DNA of 64,000 bases from Sporosarcina ureilytica (GCF_001753205.1 NZ_CP017560.1:1488001-1552000); one strand, 5' to 3'. Shown: positions 47,803 to 57,010, counted from the stretch's first letter. The notes: generated from the letters alone by a model not told the origin. Numbers and translations: made by a program.

Positions 47803-47830
47803 ATCAGCAGGAGTCCAAACTCCCGCTGAT
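47803..47830 (-). promoter_or_regulatory. Intercistronic hairpin
   Basis: ATCAGCAGGAGT pairs with ACTCCCGCTGAT (one mismatch) around CCAA. It lies between the hydrolase and nupC genes with only a weak T stretch, so it is probably an attenuator or mRNA-stabilising stem. Confidence 0.5.
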
Positions 47831-47849
47831 AATAATATCGGATTTAAAA

Positions 47850-48806
47850 TTATTTAGAATTCTCGCCGGTTACTCGACGAGCCAATTCCGTCATGTAATC
47901 GAAGAAAGCATCGCGATCTACATCATACACAACGTTTACGGGTCTACCATCAGCTGTTTCAACTGTACGTCCTTGGCTTGGGCCGTCCGTGATAACAGTA
48001 CTGTTAATTGTTTCTACTTTCACAAGATCTTTTTTGCCGATTGTTGCAGTCGTTAGCACGTCCCATAAATAGTAAGTTGAGTTCGTTGAGAAATGCACGA
48101 GCGGCGGTACCATCGCATAACATTGGCCGAGGAAGTCCACCCCGATATTGCTACGCTCTTTTGCCCAACGTTCACGCACATCTAATGTTAATGGCACTTG
48201 GTTTGTACTTTCGAGTGCGACTAAATCGATTTCAATATTTGTTTCCCATACGCGACCCGCAGCTTCTGGATCCCAGAATACGTTCCATTCAGCCGTTCCA
48301 TCATGTTCAGGTTCCGCCACATTTCCTGCCTCTCTAAACGTACCGCCCATCCAAATGAGTTTTTCAATTTTCTCTTCGATATCCGGTGCAATGTCTAGTG
48401 CGCGTGCAAGGTCTGTCAAAGGTCCTGTAAATAATAGAGTCGTTTTTTCATCTCTGTTACGAATTGCATCGATCATATGCAGATGTGCTGGCTTTTCTGC
48501 TACTGGTGTGCGTATCTCTCCAGATTCATTTAAAATCGGTAGTGCATCTACGTAAAAAGCATGCATACGCCAATCTTTTGGAAAAGGATTTTTACCACGT
48601 GAATTTGACTCTGCTACATCTAGTCCGCCGTTTCCAAAGCGGTCGATAATTTTTCGACTAGCAAATACCGCTGGCTCTAAATAACAATCGGCAGGAATTA
48701 CGGATACACCTGTCAATTCAACGTTATCCATTTGAAGTAATAAAAATAGTGAAATGAGATCATCAACCCCACCATCATGATTGAAATAAATAGGTTTATT
48801 TGCCAT
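47850..48806 (-). CDS. Inosine-uridine preferring nucleoside hydrolase
   Basis: 318 residues, cytosolic. The N-terminal NHDGGVDDLISLFLL holds the calcium-binding Asp cluster (family DxDxxxDD; here the first Asp is replaced by the His-Asp pattern seen in some members). TGPLTDLARAL near 128 and EWNVFWDPEAAGRVW near 173 carry the other metal and ribose contacts. It cleaves the N-glycosidic bond of ribonucleosides. The gene is preceded by a guanine riboswitch and terminator and followed by nupC, a salvage unit switched off when guanine is plentiful. Confidence 0.88.
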   Translation of the reverse strand: MANKPIYFNHDGGVDDLISLFLLLQMDNVELTGVSVIPADCYLEPAVFASRKIIDRFGNGGLDVAESNSRGKNPFPKDWRMHAFYVDALPILNESGEIRTPVAEKPAHLHMIDAIRNRDEKTTLLFTGPLTDLARALDIAPDIEEKIEKLIWMGGTFREAGNVAEPEHDGTAEWNVFWDPEAAGRVWETNIEIDLVALESTNQVPLTLDVRERWAKERSNIGVDFLGQCYAMVPPLVHFSTNSTYYLWDVLTTATIGKKDLVKVETINSTVITDGPSQGRTVETADGRPVNVVYDVDRDAFFDYMTELARRVTGENSK

Positions 48807-48852
48807 TCAAATTCGCTTCCTTTTTACTTAGAATTGTTTTGCCGAAAATAAT

Positions 48853-48890
48853 AAAAGAACCGAGATAGATTTCTCTACCTCGGTTCTTTT
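48853..48890 (-). terminator. Expression-platform terminator of the guanine riboswitch
   Basis: AAAAGAACCGAG pairs with CTCGGTTCTTTT, and the inner bases also pair in part. On the minus strand it is followed by TTCTTTTATTATTTT. It lies between the aptamer and the hydrolase start. Confidence 0.75.
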
Positions 48891-48906
48891 TACATTTAGA
48901 AATACT

Positions 48907-48936
48907 GGAATGTATTATTAAAAAATAATACATTCC
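48907..48936 (-). promoter_or_regulatory. Extra perfect hairpin between aptamer and terminator
   Basis: GGAATGTATTATT (48907-48919) pairs perfectly with AATAATACATTCC (48924-48936). It may act as an antiterminator partner or a pausing hairpin. Confidence 0.6.
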
Positions 48937-48942
48937 TAGTCG

Positions 48943-49020
48943 TTCTTCATGTAGTCCGGTCTTTTACGGTTACCAGGTAGAAACGCTTAGACCATATTTC
49001 TAAGCATATACATTCAAGAA
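48943..49020 (-). ncRNA. Purine riboswitch, guanine type
   Basis: On the minus strand the core reads TATATGCTTAGAAATATGG, then TCTAAGCGTTTCTACCTGG, TAACCGTAAAAGACCGGACTA and CATGAAGAA. These are the conserved joining regions of the purine aptamer. The specificity position in GACTA is C, which selects guanine (adenine switches have GATTA). P1 forms between TTCTTGAATGTA and TACATGAAGAA. Confidence 0.9.
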
Positions 49021-49047
49021 GCTTCTATTCAGTTTTTCGACTTTTAT

Positions 49048-49076
49048 AAAATAGCATCCTATTTTAAACGGGTCAA
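49048..49076 (-). promoter_or_regulatory. Promoter of the riboswitch-controlled nucleoside operon
   Basis: On the minus strand TTGACC (49071-49076), 17-base spacer, TATTTT (49048-49053). The start would fall about 20 bases before the aptamer. 49077-49191 holds no other feature that I can support. Confidence 0.6.
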
Positions 49077-49191
49077 TAGTTAGTGTAGATGTTGTTTTTT
49101 TTCGATAATTTTATAATCACTTTTCGAATATGAGTAAAACAACATGTATGCGTATTCAAATAATGATTTTTTTATTTGGGAAAGAGGCGGC

Positions 49192-50142
49192 TTAATCACT
49201 TATGAAAGGCTGTATCCATTGCAAAATAGTATAAATGATAGGGAGGGTAATAAAACAGAGAAGTGTAGTGAGGATAACGCCGAATGATGCAAAAGAAGTA
49301 TCTGCACCAAATTTTTGTGCATAAACAGAAGTAGTTGTCGCACTCGGCATTGCGGCTGTCAGTATAGCAACAATGATTAGCGAACGTGGAACAGGAAGAA
49401 ATATAAATACAAGTAAGCTTAAAGGAATAATCATTAATTTAAGTATAGCCGCGATCCATATATACTTGTTTTTACCATACTGTATAAAATCTTTTATTCG
49501 AATGTCTGCAAGAAAACTCCCAATCAAAATCATCGATAAAGGAACCGTCATTTTCCCAACATCTTCAAACGTCGTCAAAATGATGTCCGGCCAACTAAGC
49601 GGAAGAAATAGCATACATACGCCAACGAGTGTTGAAAGGATCCCGGGATTGAAAAATAACATACGCCAATTTACACTTCGGTCATGCATCGTAAATATAT
49701 AAATTCCATACGTCCAAATTAATATTAAGTAACAAATATTAAATATCGTTAAGTAAATAATTCCTTGCTCAGCCATCAAAATATGAATAACAGCAAACCC
49801 AATAAATCCTTGATTGCCGAAGATAATTAAGCTCTCATATACACTTTTTTGTTCGTTAGGAAGTGCGGCTTTTTTTCGTAGTCTAGCCGCAATGAACACG
49901 GATAGAGATAGTACAAAAATAGACATAATGACAAGCCAAATAAAATCGATTAACAATTCAATGGAATAGGTCGTTTGAAGTGAGAACAAGATGAGCGCAG
50001 GCAAAGTAACATAAAGCATGAGCTGTGTCATGACCTGATTTGCATGTTGATTGAATACGCGTAATTTGCGAGCAGTAAAGCCAATCATAGCCATCATATA
50101 AAGCGGCAACATCGCTAACACAAAATCGCTAATGGATAGCAA
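49192..50142 (-). CDS. AEC (auxin efflux carrier / malate permease) family transporter
   Basis: About 316 residues and ten hydrophobic helices in two inverted halves. The first helix (LPLYMMAMIGFTARKLRVFN) and the late AILTAAMPSATTTSVYAQKF with IILTTLLCFITLPII are family signatures. I place the start at TTG (complement of 50140-50142), eight bases after AAAGGAG. The longer frame to 50247 runs into a repeat and has no binding site. Members move organic acids or amino acids. No partner gene; the monooxygenase upstream is separated by a duplicated repeat segment. Confidence 0.8.
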   Translation of the reverse strand: MLSISDFVLAMLPLYMMAMIGFTARKLRVFNQHANQVMTQLMLYVTLPALILFSLQTTYSIELLIDFIWLVIMSIFVLSLSVFIAARLRKKAALPNEQKSVYESLIIFGNQGFIGFAVIHILMAEQGIIYLTIFNICYLILIWTYGIYIFTMHDRSVNWRMLFFNPGILSTLVGVCMLFLPLSWPDIILTTFEDVGKMTVPLSMILIGSFLADIRIKDFIQYGKNKYIWIAAILKLMIIPLSLLVFIFLPVPRSLIIVAILTAAMPSATTTSVYAQKFGADTSFASFGVILTTLLCFITLPIIYTILQWIQPFISD

Positions 50143-50229
50143 AACTGTAACTCCTTTAGATTGTTTTTGTAATTTATGGTTGCAGAGGAGAAAAGGTGAA
50201 AAGAGTGATGGGTATCTGAGGAATCTTGG

Positions 50230-50666
50230 TTGGTGACAGTCACTCACACAACTTGAACACTATTCTGACAACAATGGTGGAGTGGTTACGAATCTTCGGT
50301 TGAGGAGGTTTTGTTGGAATGCACTAAGTGGTTCTTATACTAGTCTTCTGCTAAATTACGGGGACTTGTGCAAGACATGATTCAGGAAATGAACAAAAAT
50401 GTATATGAAAAATTAAAAGCCAATCAATTTAATATTTGATTGGCCTTTGTTAGTATAGTTACCTTAAGTTAAAGATTATAATTGCACTTTACGCAGGCAC
50501 CGTTATTAATCTCGCTTAAGTGAATATCTGTTTTCCGCATAAGGTAATTCTAAGTTTTCTCGTAATGTAGTCCCTTCGTATTCTGTCCGGAATATGCCAC
50601 GCTTTTGTAGGATAGGAACAACTTTATCAACAAATGCAGTTAACTCGCTTGGCAAATTAGCAATTA
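50230..50666. repeat. Duplicated segment (copy 2, probably parental)
   Basis: It matches 15239-15675 from TTGGTGACAGTCACTCAC through a hairpin (GCCAATCAA/TTGATTGGC, about 50418-50444) into the last fifty codons of the monooxygenase gene, where the similarity ends. The non-coding part includes a ~150-base element (about 50360-50515). Because the gene is intact here, this copy is likely the source. Confidence 0.8.
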
Positions 50667-51888
50667 ACATAAAACCATCTGCCGCGTTCTGCTCGTACCA
50701 CGCTTCGACAAGATGAGCGACTTGCTCCGGTGTTCCCATAAAAGGTGTGCGGGGTGTCGCTTCTCTTAACGCTACTTGACGAAGGGTTAAGTTTTTCTCG
50801 CGTGCTTCAGACTTAATGCGGTCCGTATCGCTTCTGAAACTATTTTTGCCAATGCATCCTATATCCGGGAAAGGTTCATCCAATGGATATTGAGAAAAAT
50901 CATGATGCTCAAATAGGCGACCTAAAAAAGCGAGTGCTTGTTCAATCGTCACCAAACTAGAAAGTTCTTCGTATTTCCGTTCCGCTTCTTCTTCTGTATG
51001 TCCAATAATCGGGCTAATTCCTTGTAAAACAATCACGTCGTGAGGGTTACGACCAAGTTTAGCTGTTTGCTTTTTCACATCAACATAATATTGCTGCGCC
51101 TCTTCTAAAGTAGGCATAATGGCGAAAACTGCATCTGCAACTCGTGCGGAAAACGCAATCCCTGCTGCTGATGAACCTGCCTGAAAGATTACAGGTTGTC
51201 CTTGCGGCGAACGCGCGATATTCAACGGTCCTTGCACAGAGAAAAACTCACCTTTGTAATTCAATGTATGTAATTTTTTTGGATCAAAAAATTGTCCAGA
51301 CGCTTTATTGCGAATAAAAGCATCATCTTCCCAAGAATCCCATAAGCCTTTCATAACCTCAACGAACTCGGCAGCCATCTGATAACGCATCGCATGGCTT
51401 GGATGATCTTTTACTTCTTTACTAAAATTTAATGCTGTCTTTTCCAGTCCTGACGTCACCGCATTCCATCCCGCTCGACCTCCACTTAACATATCTAGTG
51501 AAGCAAACTGTCGCGCCGCTGAAAACGGTTCACTATAGGAAGTCGATAATGTGCTCACTAGTCCGATGTTCCATGTCACCGGTGCTAGTGCGGAGAGAAT
51601 CGTGAGCGGTTCAAATCGATTCAAGTAATGTGGGTTCGATTTTTCGTTGATGTATAAAGCATCTGCAATGAAAACAAAATCAAATTTCCCGCGCTCTGAC
51701 GTTTGGGCCTGCTGTTTATAAAAGTCAAAACTTACACTTGCATCTGATGGCATAGTAGGGTGTCGCCAATCGGAAATCTTCTCGCCAACCCCATGAATCA
51801 TCGTTCCTAACTTCAACTTCCTTCTTACGTGCAACGTACTCTCCCCAGTCATGTGGATTATTATGTATGAATTATGGTAATCATCCAT
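50506..51888 (-). CDS. LLM-class flavin-dependent monooxygenase (NtaA/SnaA/DszA type)
   Basis: 460 residues, cytosolic TIM barrel using FMNH2 supplied by a separate reductase. [20 protein letters not shown], then [33 protein letters not shown] and [20 protein letters not shown] are typical of the nitrilotriacetate monooxygenase branch, which oxidises amines or sulfur compounds. The exact start is uncertain: ATG 51888 has no clear binding site, and TTG at about 51834 after GGGGAG would fit the family N terminus better. No reductase gene is adjacent. Its 3' end has been copied to 15.5 kb. Confidence 0.85.
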   Translation of the reverse strand: MDDYHNSYIIIHMTGESTLHVRRKLKLGTMIHGVGEKISDWRHPTMPSDASVSFDFYKQQAQTSERGKFDFVFIADALYINEKSNPHYLNRFEPLTILSALAPVTWNIGLVSTLSTSYSEPFSAARQFASLDMLSGGRAGWNAVTSGLEKTALNFSKEVKDHPSHAMRYQMAAEFVEVMKGLWDSWEDDAFIRNKASGQFFDPKKLHTLNYKGEFFSVQGPLNIARSPQGQPVIFQAGSSAAGIAFSARVADAVFAIMPTLEEAQQYYVDVKKQTAKLGRNPHDVIVLQGISPIIGHTEEEAERKYEELSSLVTIEQALAFLGRLFEHHDFSQYPLDEPFPDIGCIGKNSFRSDTDRIKSEAREKNLTLRQVALREATPRTPFMGTPEQVAHLVEAWYEQNAADGFMLIANLPSELTAFVDKVVPILQKRGIFRTEYEGTTLRENLELPYAENRYSLKRD

Positions 51889-51956
51889 TATCTTAAATTA
51901 TCATATGTGTCATGCTCGGTGTCAAGACAGAAGGTGGAGCCTTTAGTCTTAAGTTA

Positions 51957-52112
51957 GGGTGCCTGTGAAAGACACTGTTCAGACTATAAGCCATAATTGT
52001 ATAATATAAAAGGGAGAATCCTGTCGTCAACGCATTTTCCGGGATTCTATTTACTGTTTAATGCAAAGTCTTGAATTGTCATACTTTGGCCTTACACAGG
52101 CACTCTTCACTA
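51957..52112. repeat. ~156-base interspersed element
   Basis: Left end GGGTGCCTGTGAAAGACACTG, right end ACACAGGCACTCTTCACTA. It contains an inner hairpin GAGAATCC/GGGATTCT (about 52014-52047) and the shared TTGAATTGTCATACTTTGG. The ends are complementary, so the RNA or single strand could fold back on itself. Confidence 0.8.
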
Positions 52113-52179
52113 TTTAAAGGCACAGTTGATTTGAGAGTGCCAATAATATAACAAGGATTAAACAATCCAAATATCCATA

Positions 52180-52214
52180 AACACCGAACTCATAACCAAG
52201 TTCGGTGTTTTTTT
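52180..52214 (+). terminator. Terminator without an upstream plus-strand gene
   Basis: AACACCGAACT (52180-52190) pairs perfectly with AGTTCGGTGTT (52199-52209), with seven T after it. The nearest plus-strand gene upstream ends at 46152. Confidence 0.88.
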
Positions 52215-52342
52215 ACGTCTAGATATATCCGATTAAAAATCTTTTTAAAATATTTTTCAATAAATGTATCCTTTTTCGTTTTACCTCCCTATATAAAGGT
52301 TGAAGCGGGTGTTCATTAATTAAAACAAAGCGGGGGATCAAT

Positions 52343-53152
52343 ATGAACGAAGGTTGGATAAAATTGCATCGGGGACTTATGGACAAGCCAATTTGGACGG
52401 AGTCGACACCAGAACAAAAAGTGGTTCTTATTACGTTATTAATGATGACAAATCATAGTGAAAAACAATGGGAATGGCGGGGAAAACCTTTTATTGCGCG
52501 TCCTGGTCAATTTGTCACTTCTCTGCCTACTCTTGCCCAGAAGTGTGGAAAGAATTGCAGCGTACAAAAAATTCGAACAGCACTCAAAAGATTTGAACGT
52601 TATGGATTTCTAACAGACGAATCAACAGCCCATAATCGGCTCATAACCCTTGTCAACTGGGGCATTTACCAAGGGGGCACTAAAATTGCAACAGCCGAAT
52701 CAACAGACGATCAACAGACGGCTAACAGACACTTAACAGCTAACAAGTATGTAAAGAATGAAGAGAATGAAAAGAAAAGTAATCGTCGAAAACAAGTTTA
52801 CGACGAATCTTCTATTTTTTATCAACTTGCTTTGGCGCAGTTTGAGGAGATACAAATGAATCAACCCCACGCAAAAGAACCGAACTTTCAAAAGTGGACA
52901 AATGATTTCAGGTTGATTGTCGAGCGGGACGATAGGACAGTTGAACAAATTACGTATTTGATGAAATGGTCTATGGGGCATTCGTTTTGGCACTCCGTGA
53001 TTCTATCTCCATCCTCTTTGAGGCGACATTGGGAGCGTTTAGTCGCCCAGGTGAAACAGGAACGAGCGTTGGCAAACGGAAAAGTTGTCTCCATACCGAA
53101 AAAGCAAATTCAAGAATTCAGTTTAGATCTTGCGAAGGGGGAGTCCATATGA
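52343..53152 (+). CDS. Phage-type replisome organizer / replication initiator
   Basis: 269 residues. The N terminus (GWIKLHRGLMDKPIWTESTP, then FVTSLPTLAQKCG…VQKIRTALKRFERYGF) is the winged-helix domain of Firmicute phage replication proteins. A charged linker (about 115-155) follows, and a C-terminal helical part. Such proteins bind the phage origin and load the DnaB-type helicase. ATG 52343 follows a GCGGGGGATC site. The next gene overlaps by four bases and encodes a DnaB-like fragment, the usual order in a phage replication module. No integrase, repressor or structural genes are nearby, so this is a remnant. Confidence 0.8.
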   Translation: MNEGWIKLHRGLMDKPIWTESTPEQKVVLITLLMMTNHSEKQWEWRGKPFIARPGQFVTSLPTLAQKCGKNCSVQKIRTALKRFERYGFLTDESTAHNRLITLVNWGIYQGGTKIATAESTDDQQTANRHLTANKYVKNEENEKKSNRRKQVYDESSIFYQLALAQFEEIQMNQPHAKEPNFQKWTNDFRLIVERDDRTVEQITYLMKWSMGHSFWHSVILSPSSLRRHWERLVAQVKQERALANGKVVSIPKKQIQEFSLDLAKGESI

Positions 53153-53940
53153 TTGCGGAAAAAGCTGTGCTCGGCGCAATGCTGAAAGAAAATTATTTAA
53201 TCACCGAATCCAACTTGAAAGTAATGCAATTTACAGATCCAGTAAACAAAATGATTTTTCAATCGATGCTAGCACTTCGTAAGGCTGGAAAAACCGTTGA
53301 TATGATTACATTGCTGACGTCTTACAGCCCACAAGATTTAGGCGGCGCGAATTATTTGAATGACCTTACGAACTATGCGCATCTTGAAAAGTTTGATGAC
53401 CATGTTGGTGAGTTGTTGGACGTATGGCGGGAACGGGAGAAGAAAAATGTGCTGCATGTTTCCGCACATGAAGATTGGTCGATTGACAAGATCACTACTG
53501 AATTGACGGCACTTACCGATAGTCGGGTGAGTGATCATTCCGACATCTTGTCAATGCTTGTGGGCGTTTATGAAGAACCATTTATTGAAAAAGAAATGAA
53601 GGAAGGGGTCCCGTCAGGCATTGACAAATTAGATGACATGACGAATGGATTCCAGGATGGTGAATTAACAATCTTGGCGGCCAGGCCTTCTGCTAAAAAA
53701 TTTGCGCTTTATTTATCGGAAAGGGAAGAGGAAGCGCGTGCTGAGCACCGTCGGATTTATGGGGAGGTTACTTATACAGTTTTAGATATGAGCCATAAAA
53801 TGGACACGTCAATTTATTGTGAGGAAACGAAAAGGTGGCAGTCATTTCGGGAGTTGAAAAGGCAAGTGGTTCAGTTTCCGTATTATGTTGGAGAAATGTG
53901 CCAGAGTGCAAAGCCTTTCACTGTATGCTCCAGAGAGTAA
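53149..53940 (+). CDS. Truncated, chimeric DnaB-like helicase (phage replication module)
   Basis: 263 residues from the ATG overlapping the upstream stop. Residues 1-180 follow DnaB: IAEKAVLGAMLKENYLITES, LGGANYLNDLTNYAH, then GVPSGIDKLDDMTNGFQDGE and LTILAARPS. At this point the family continues MGKT (Walker A), but here the text changes to AKKFALYLSEREEEARAEHR and an unrelated 80-residue end. The ATPase core is thus missing, and the protein cannot unwind DNA. It is best seen as a deletion fusion; only the N-terminal interaction domain could still work. The frame itself is open. Confidence 0.75.
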   Translation: MIAEKAVLGAMLKENYLITESNLKVMQFTDPVNKMIFQSMLALRKAGKTVDMITLLTSYSPQDLGGANYLNDLTNYAHLEKFDDHVGELLDVWREREKKNVLHVSAHEDWSIDKITTELTALTDSRVSDHSDILSMLVGVYEEPFIEKEMKEGVPSGIDKLDDMTNGFQDGELTILAARPSAKKFALYLSEREEEARAEHRRIYGEVTYTVLDMSHKMDTSIYCEETKRWQSFRELKRQVVQFPYYVGEMCQSAKPFTVCSRE

Positions 53941-54067
53941 TGATTTTATTTGTCTCCATCGTATTCTTTTTAGAAATCTATATAACTATTTGTTAATTCT
54001 AGGCATCTTCAATTCTGAGCATTGGCATACCCGCTGAATTCCATATTCCATATTAATAATTAACATG

Positions 54068-54110
54068 AATCACCTAATTTCGTTTCTGATAGTAAATTAG
54101 GTGATTTTTT
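54068..54110 (+). terminator. Terminator after the phage remnant
   Basis: AATCACCTAATTT (54068-54080) pairs perfectly with AAATTAGGTGATT (54094-54106), then a T run. Confidence 0.88.
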
Positions 54111-54281
54111 ATTTGAGTTACAGCATTCCAAAATTAGTAGCCAAATTTTCTTAAAAGCGTGCGTTTATCTTTCATCTATGTCGAGGTTATCTTGCGGGAA
54201 AGTCGGGAGTATGTTTATTGGTAAAAAAATATAGAGAAAAGAAAACCTACGAGTATCAAGTTTCTTTGGCTTATTTTCTAG

Positions 54282-54339
54282 TTTTTTATACTAATAAGAT
54301 TAATAACTTAAATAAAAAAAGAAAATTTAGTATAAAAAA
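54282..54339. promoter_or_regulatory. Inverted repeat upstream of the acyl-CoA operon
   Basis: TTTTTTATACTA (54282-54293) and TAGTATAAAAAA (54328-54339) are perfect inverted arms about 50 bases before the first gene. No regulator gene is adjacent in the window. It could be an operator or contain the promoter -10. Confidence 0.45.
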
Positions 54340-54388
54340 TAATTTGATACTATGCAAATACAAATAGAAATTGGAGAGGTGGGAGCAA

Positions 54389-56536
54389 ATGAAGACGTTA
54401 AATGAGATTCATCTGTCAAATTTGGAATTGGACTCTTTATTCCATCCACGCACGATTGCTGTATACGGGGCCTCGGAGAATACAAAAAAAATTGGTTATT
54501 TACAATTGCAAGCGCTTTTGAACGGGAGATTTGAAGGAGAAATCTATCCAATCCATCCAAGCTCTAAAGAGATTGCTGGGCTGCCTTGTTATCAAAGTGT
54601 GAAAGAAGTGCCAAATAAGGTCGATTTGGCTATTTTATGTGTCAACATAAACCACGTCGAGAATTGTTTAATTGAATGCGGCAAGAGCGGTGTCAAAGCT
54701 GCCATTATATTTGCCTCTGGATATTCAGAAATAGGGGAAGCGGGAATCAAGGCACAAAATCGCTTAAAAGAAATAGCAGATCGATATAATATTCGAGTTA
54801 TCGGTCCCAACTGTGTTGGTCTGCTTAATACGACAAATGGTTTAATGGGAACATTTTCACCTGGCTTAACAAACATACCGCTAGGAAAAAGACGAGAAGT
54901 AGGGTTTGTGACACAAAGTGGCGCATTTGGTGTATTAACTTATATTGCCGCCGCACAGCATGGTTTAACGTTTAATTATTTTGTCAGTGTAGGCAATGAA
55001 GTGGATGTTGGCTTTTCCGATGTCATCGAATATATGCTTAATGATCCTAATACCACAATCGCAAGCGGCTATTTAGAAGGGGAAAAAAATCCGGGAAAAC
55101 TACGGGAACTTGCAAAACATGCGTTAGAAATTAATAAACCAATTGTCATAATGAAATCTGGGCGTAGTAGTGCGGGAAGCCGTGCTGCAGAATCACATAC
55201 TGGTTCTCTAGCTGGTGCAGATAAAATTTATGACGGATTTTTCAAGCAAACAGGAATTGTACGCGCGGATGATTACGATGATATTATATCTTTCTCCAAA
55301 TTATTTTTATCAAATAAATTACCGGCAGGTAGAAATACAGTCATTGTTACGAGTTCAGGCGGAAGGGGGATTAATGAAGCTGACCGCTGTGAGTCCTATG
55401 GATTAAACATTCACCCGCTAAGCGACAAAGTAAAAAGTGAAATTGAAAAAAATATCCCAAGTTATGCAAGCGCTTTAAATCCAATCGATTTAACAGCTGC
55501 AGCGTCAATTACTCACCCGGAACTTTATATAGAACCGCTAAAAGTGCTCATCAATGATCCTGAAACAGATATTATTATTTTTTCTGAGTTCCCAATGGAC
55601 TGGGATGAGAATACACCACTTCTCCAAGAATTTGTAGAGCTATGTAAAAGCTCGGATAAGCTAATATTCGTAACTACTTTCCCGCTTGAAGGAATGTCCA
55701 TTCCTAAAGGAGTCCAATATTTAGAAGATAATGGCATTCCTGTGATTACTGGCAATTTAAATCCAATTCGCTCACTAGCAAAGCTTGTTGAGTATAGTGA
55801 AACCTATGAAAAAGCAAAAACTCAAGAACAAGCCCATGAGCGTGAGGTGAATAAACAGAACATTCAACCTTTGTTGACGAGAAATCAAACATTAAGTGAG
55901 TCACAATCGAGTGAAATATTGTCACAATATGGTATCCAAACGACTATTCAAGCAGTAGCCGATACGGAAACAAACGCAGTAAAGATAGCTAATGAAATCG
56001 GTTATCCAGTTGTTTTGAAAATTGATTCACCTGATATTCCGCATAAAACGGAAGTAGACGGGATTCGTTTAAATATAACAAGTGATCAGGAATTAAAGGA
56101 AGCATTTCAAGAGATTTATGAAAACGCCAAAGAGCATTGTCCGTCAGCGAATATACACGGGATTTCTGTTCAGCAAATGTTGCCAGAGGGTGTGGAAGTG
56201 ATTGTCGGGGTGACGAATGATCCGACATTTGGTCCAGTTATTATGTTTGGGCTGGGCGGCGTGTTTGTAGAGGTCTTTAAGGATGTCTCCTTTAGAGTAG
56301 CCCCTATTACGAGACAGGATGCTATTAGTATGATGGAAGAATTAAGAGGCCATGAACTATTAAAAGGTGTTCGAAATAAAAAGGCTGCTGATAAAGAAGC
56401 GATTATTGATGTGTTACTAAAAGTGTCTGCATTAATCCAAGAATATCAAGATGACATTCAAGAAATTGATATTAACCCTTTAATTGTCTATGAAAAGGGG
56501 ATTACGGCAGCTGATGCACTAATTGTTACGAAGTGA
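54389..56536 (+). CDS. ADP-forming acyl-CoA synthetase (fused alpha/beta, ATP-grasp)
   Basis: 715 residues. A CoA-binding Rossmann domain (PRTIAVYGASENTKKIGYLQ, about 22-41) is followed by the ligase domain with the phosphorylated His in AESHTGSLAGADKIYDGFF (near 269). A C-terminal ATP-grasp domain (about 495-715; GYPVVLKIDSPDIPHKTEVD, then GVTNDPTFGPVIMFGLGGVF) completes it. It converts an acid, ATP and CoA to acyl-CoA and ADP. The ATG at 54389 follows GAGGTGGG; the TTG at 54371 overlaps that site. It heads the nine-gene operon and should activate its substrate. Acetyltransferase-type relatives have an extra GNAT domain, absent here. Confidence 0.88.
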   Translation: MKTLNEIHLSNLELDSLFHPRTIAVYGASENTKKIGYLQLQALLNGRFEGEIYPIHPSSKEIAGLPCYQSVKEVPNKVDLAILCVNINHVENCLIECGKSGVKAAIIFASGYSEIGEAGIKAQNRLKEIADRYNIRVIGPNCVGLLNTTNGLMGTFSPGLTNIPLGKRREVGFVTQSGAFGVLTYIAAAQHGLTFNYFVSVGNEVDVGFSDVIEYMLNDPNTTIASGYLEGEKNPGKLRELAKHALEINKPIVIMKSGRSSAGSRAAESHTGSLAGADKIYDGFFKQTGIVRADDYDDIISFSKLFLSNKLPAGRNTVIVTSSGGRGINEADRCESYGLNIHPLSDKVKSEIEKNIPSYASALNPIDLTAAASITHPELYIEPLKVLINDPETDIIIFSEFPMDWDENTPLLQEFVELCKSSDKLIFVTTFPLEGMSIPKGVQYLEDNGIPVITGNLNPIRSLAKLVEYSETYEKAKTQEQAHEREVNKQNIQPLLTRNQTLSESQSSEILSQYGIQTTIQAVADTETNAVKIANEIGYPVVLKIDSPDIPHKTEVDGIRLNITSDQELKEAFQEIYENAKEHCPSANIHGISVQQMLPEGVEVIVGVTNDPTFGPVIMFGLGGVFVEVFKDVSFRVAPITRQDAISMMEELRGHELLKGVRNKKAADKEAIIDVLLKVSALIQEYQDDIQEIDINPLIVYEKGITAADALIVTK

Positions 56537-56551
56537 TAAGGAGGATGGAAG

Positions 56552-56998
56552 ATGGATTTAGATAAAAGTGTGATTGGTTTAAAGAGCGAAAAATACGTCT
56601 TTGAAGTAGAAAAACGGCATGTTTATCAGTTCGCTTCTGCTATTGGAGACGATAATTTATTGTATACAGATCAGGAGTATGCCAAGCAATCACCATATGA
56701 GGGGATGATTGTACCACCTACATTTCCAGTCGCAATGAATAATGGAGATGTGGAACTCCCTTTACAATTGGATCATCGTAGAATGCTTCACGGTGAACAG
56801 GAGTTTTTATATTATCAGCCAATCCGGATAGGCGACCGTTTGCATTGCCAGATGAAAGTTAGCGATTTGTATGATCGAGAAGGCAAAAGCGGAAAAATGC
56901 AATTTTTAGTGCTAGATACAGAAATGAAAGATAAACAGGGCGAATTAGTTTGCATAAGCCGAATGAATATTATTTATCGCCAGTTAACAAAGACATAA
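56552..56998 (+). CDS. MaoC-like dehydratase, N-terminal type (FAS1-like) subunit
   Basis: 148 residues, a single hot-dog domain (KRHVYQFASAIGDDNLLYTD, then GMIVPPTFPVAMNNGDVELP). It resembles the half of two-domain MaoC enzymes that holds the substrate but lacks the full catalytic Asp-His motif. It is 15 bases after the synthetase gene (site AAGGAGGA), and the catalytic-type partner follows after 12 bases. In actinobacterial steroid degradation such pairs form a heteromeric enoyl-CoA hydratase for branched or bulky substrates, and the same is likely here. Confidence 0.82.
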   Translation: MDLDKSVIGLKSEKYVFEVEKRHVYQFASAIGDDNLLYTDQEYAKQSPYEGMIVPPTFPVAMNNGDVELPLQLDHRRMLHGEQEFLYYQPIRIGDRLHCQMKVSDLYDREGKSGKMQFLVLDTEMKDKQGELVCISRMNIIYRQLTKT

Positions 56999-57010
56999 GG
57001 AGGGAACATC

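Noticed and set aside
50143..50247. N-terminal extension of the AEC transporter
   Set aside because: It lies partly within a repeat, and the TTG at 50142 has a proper AAAGGAG site.
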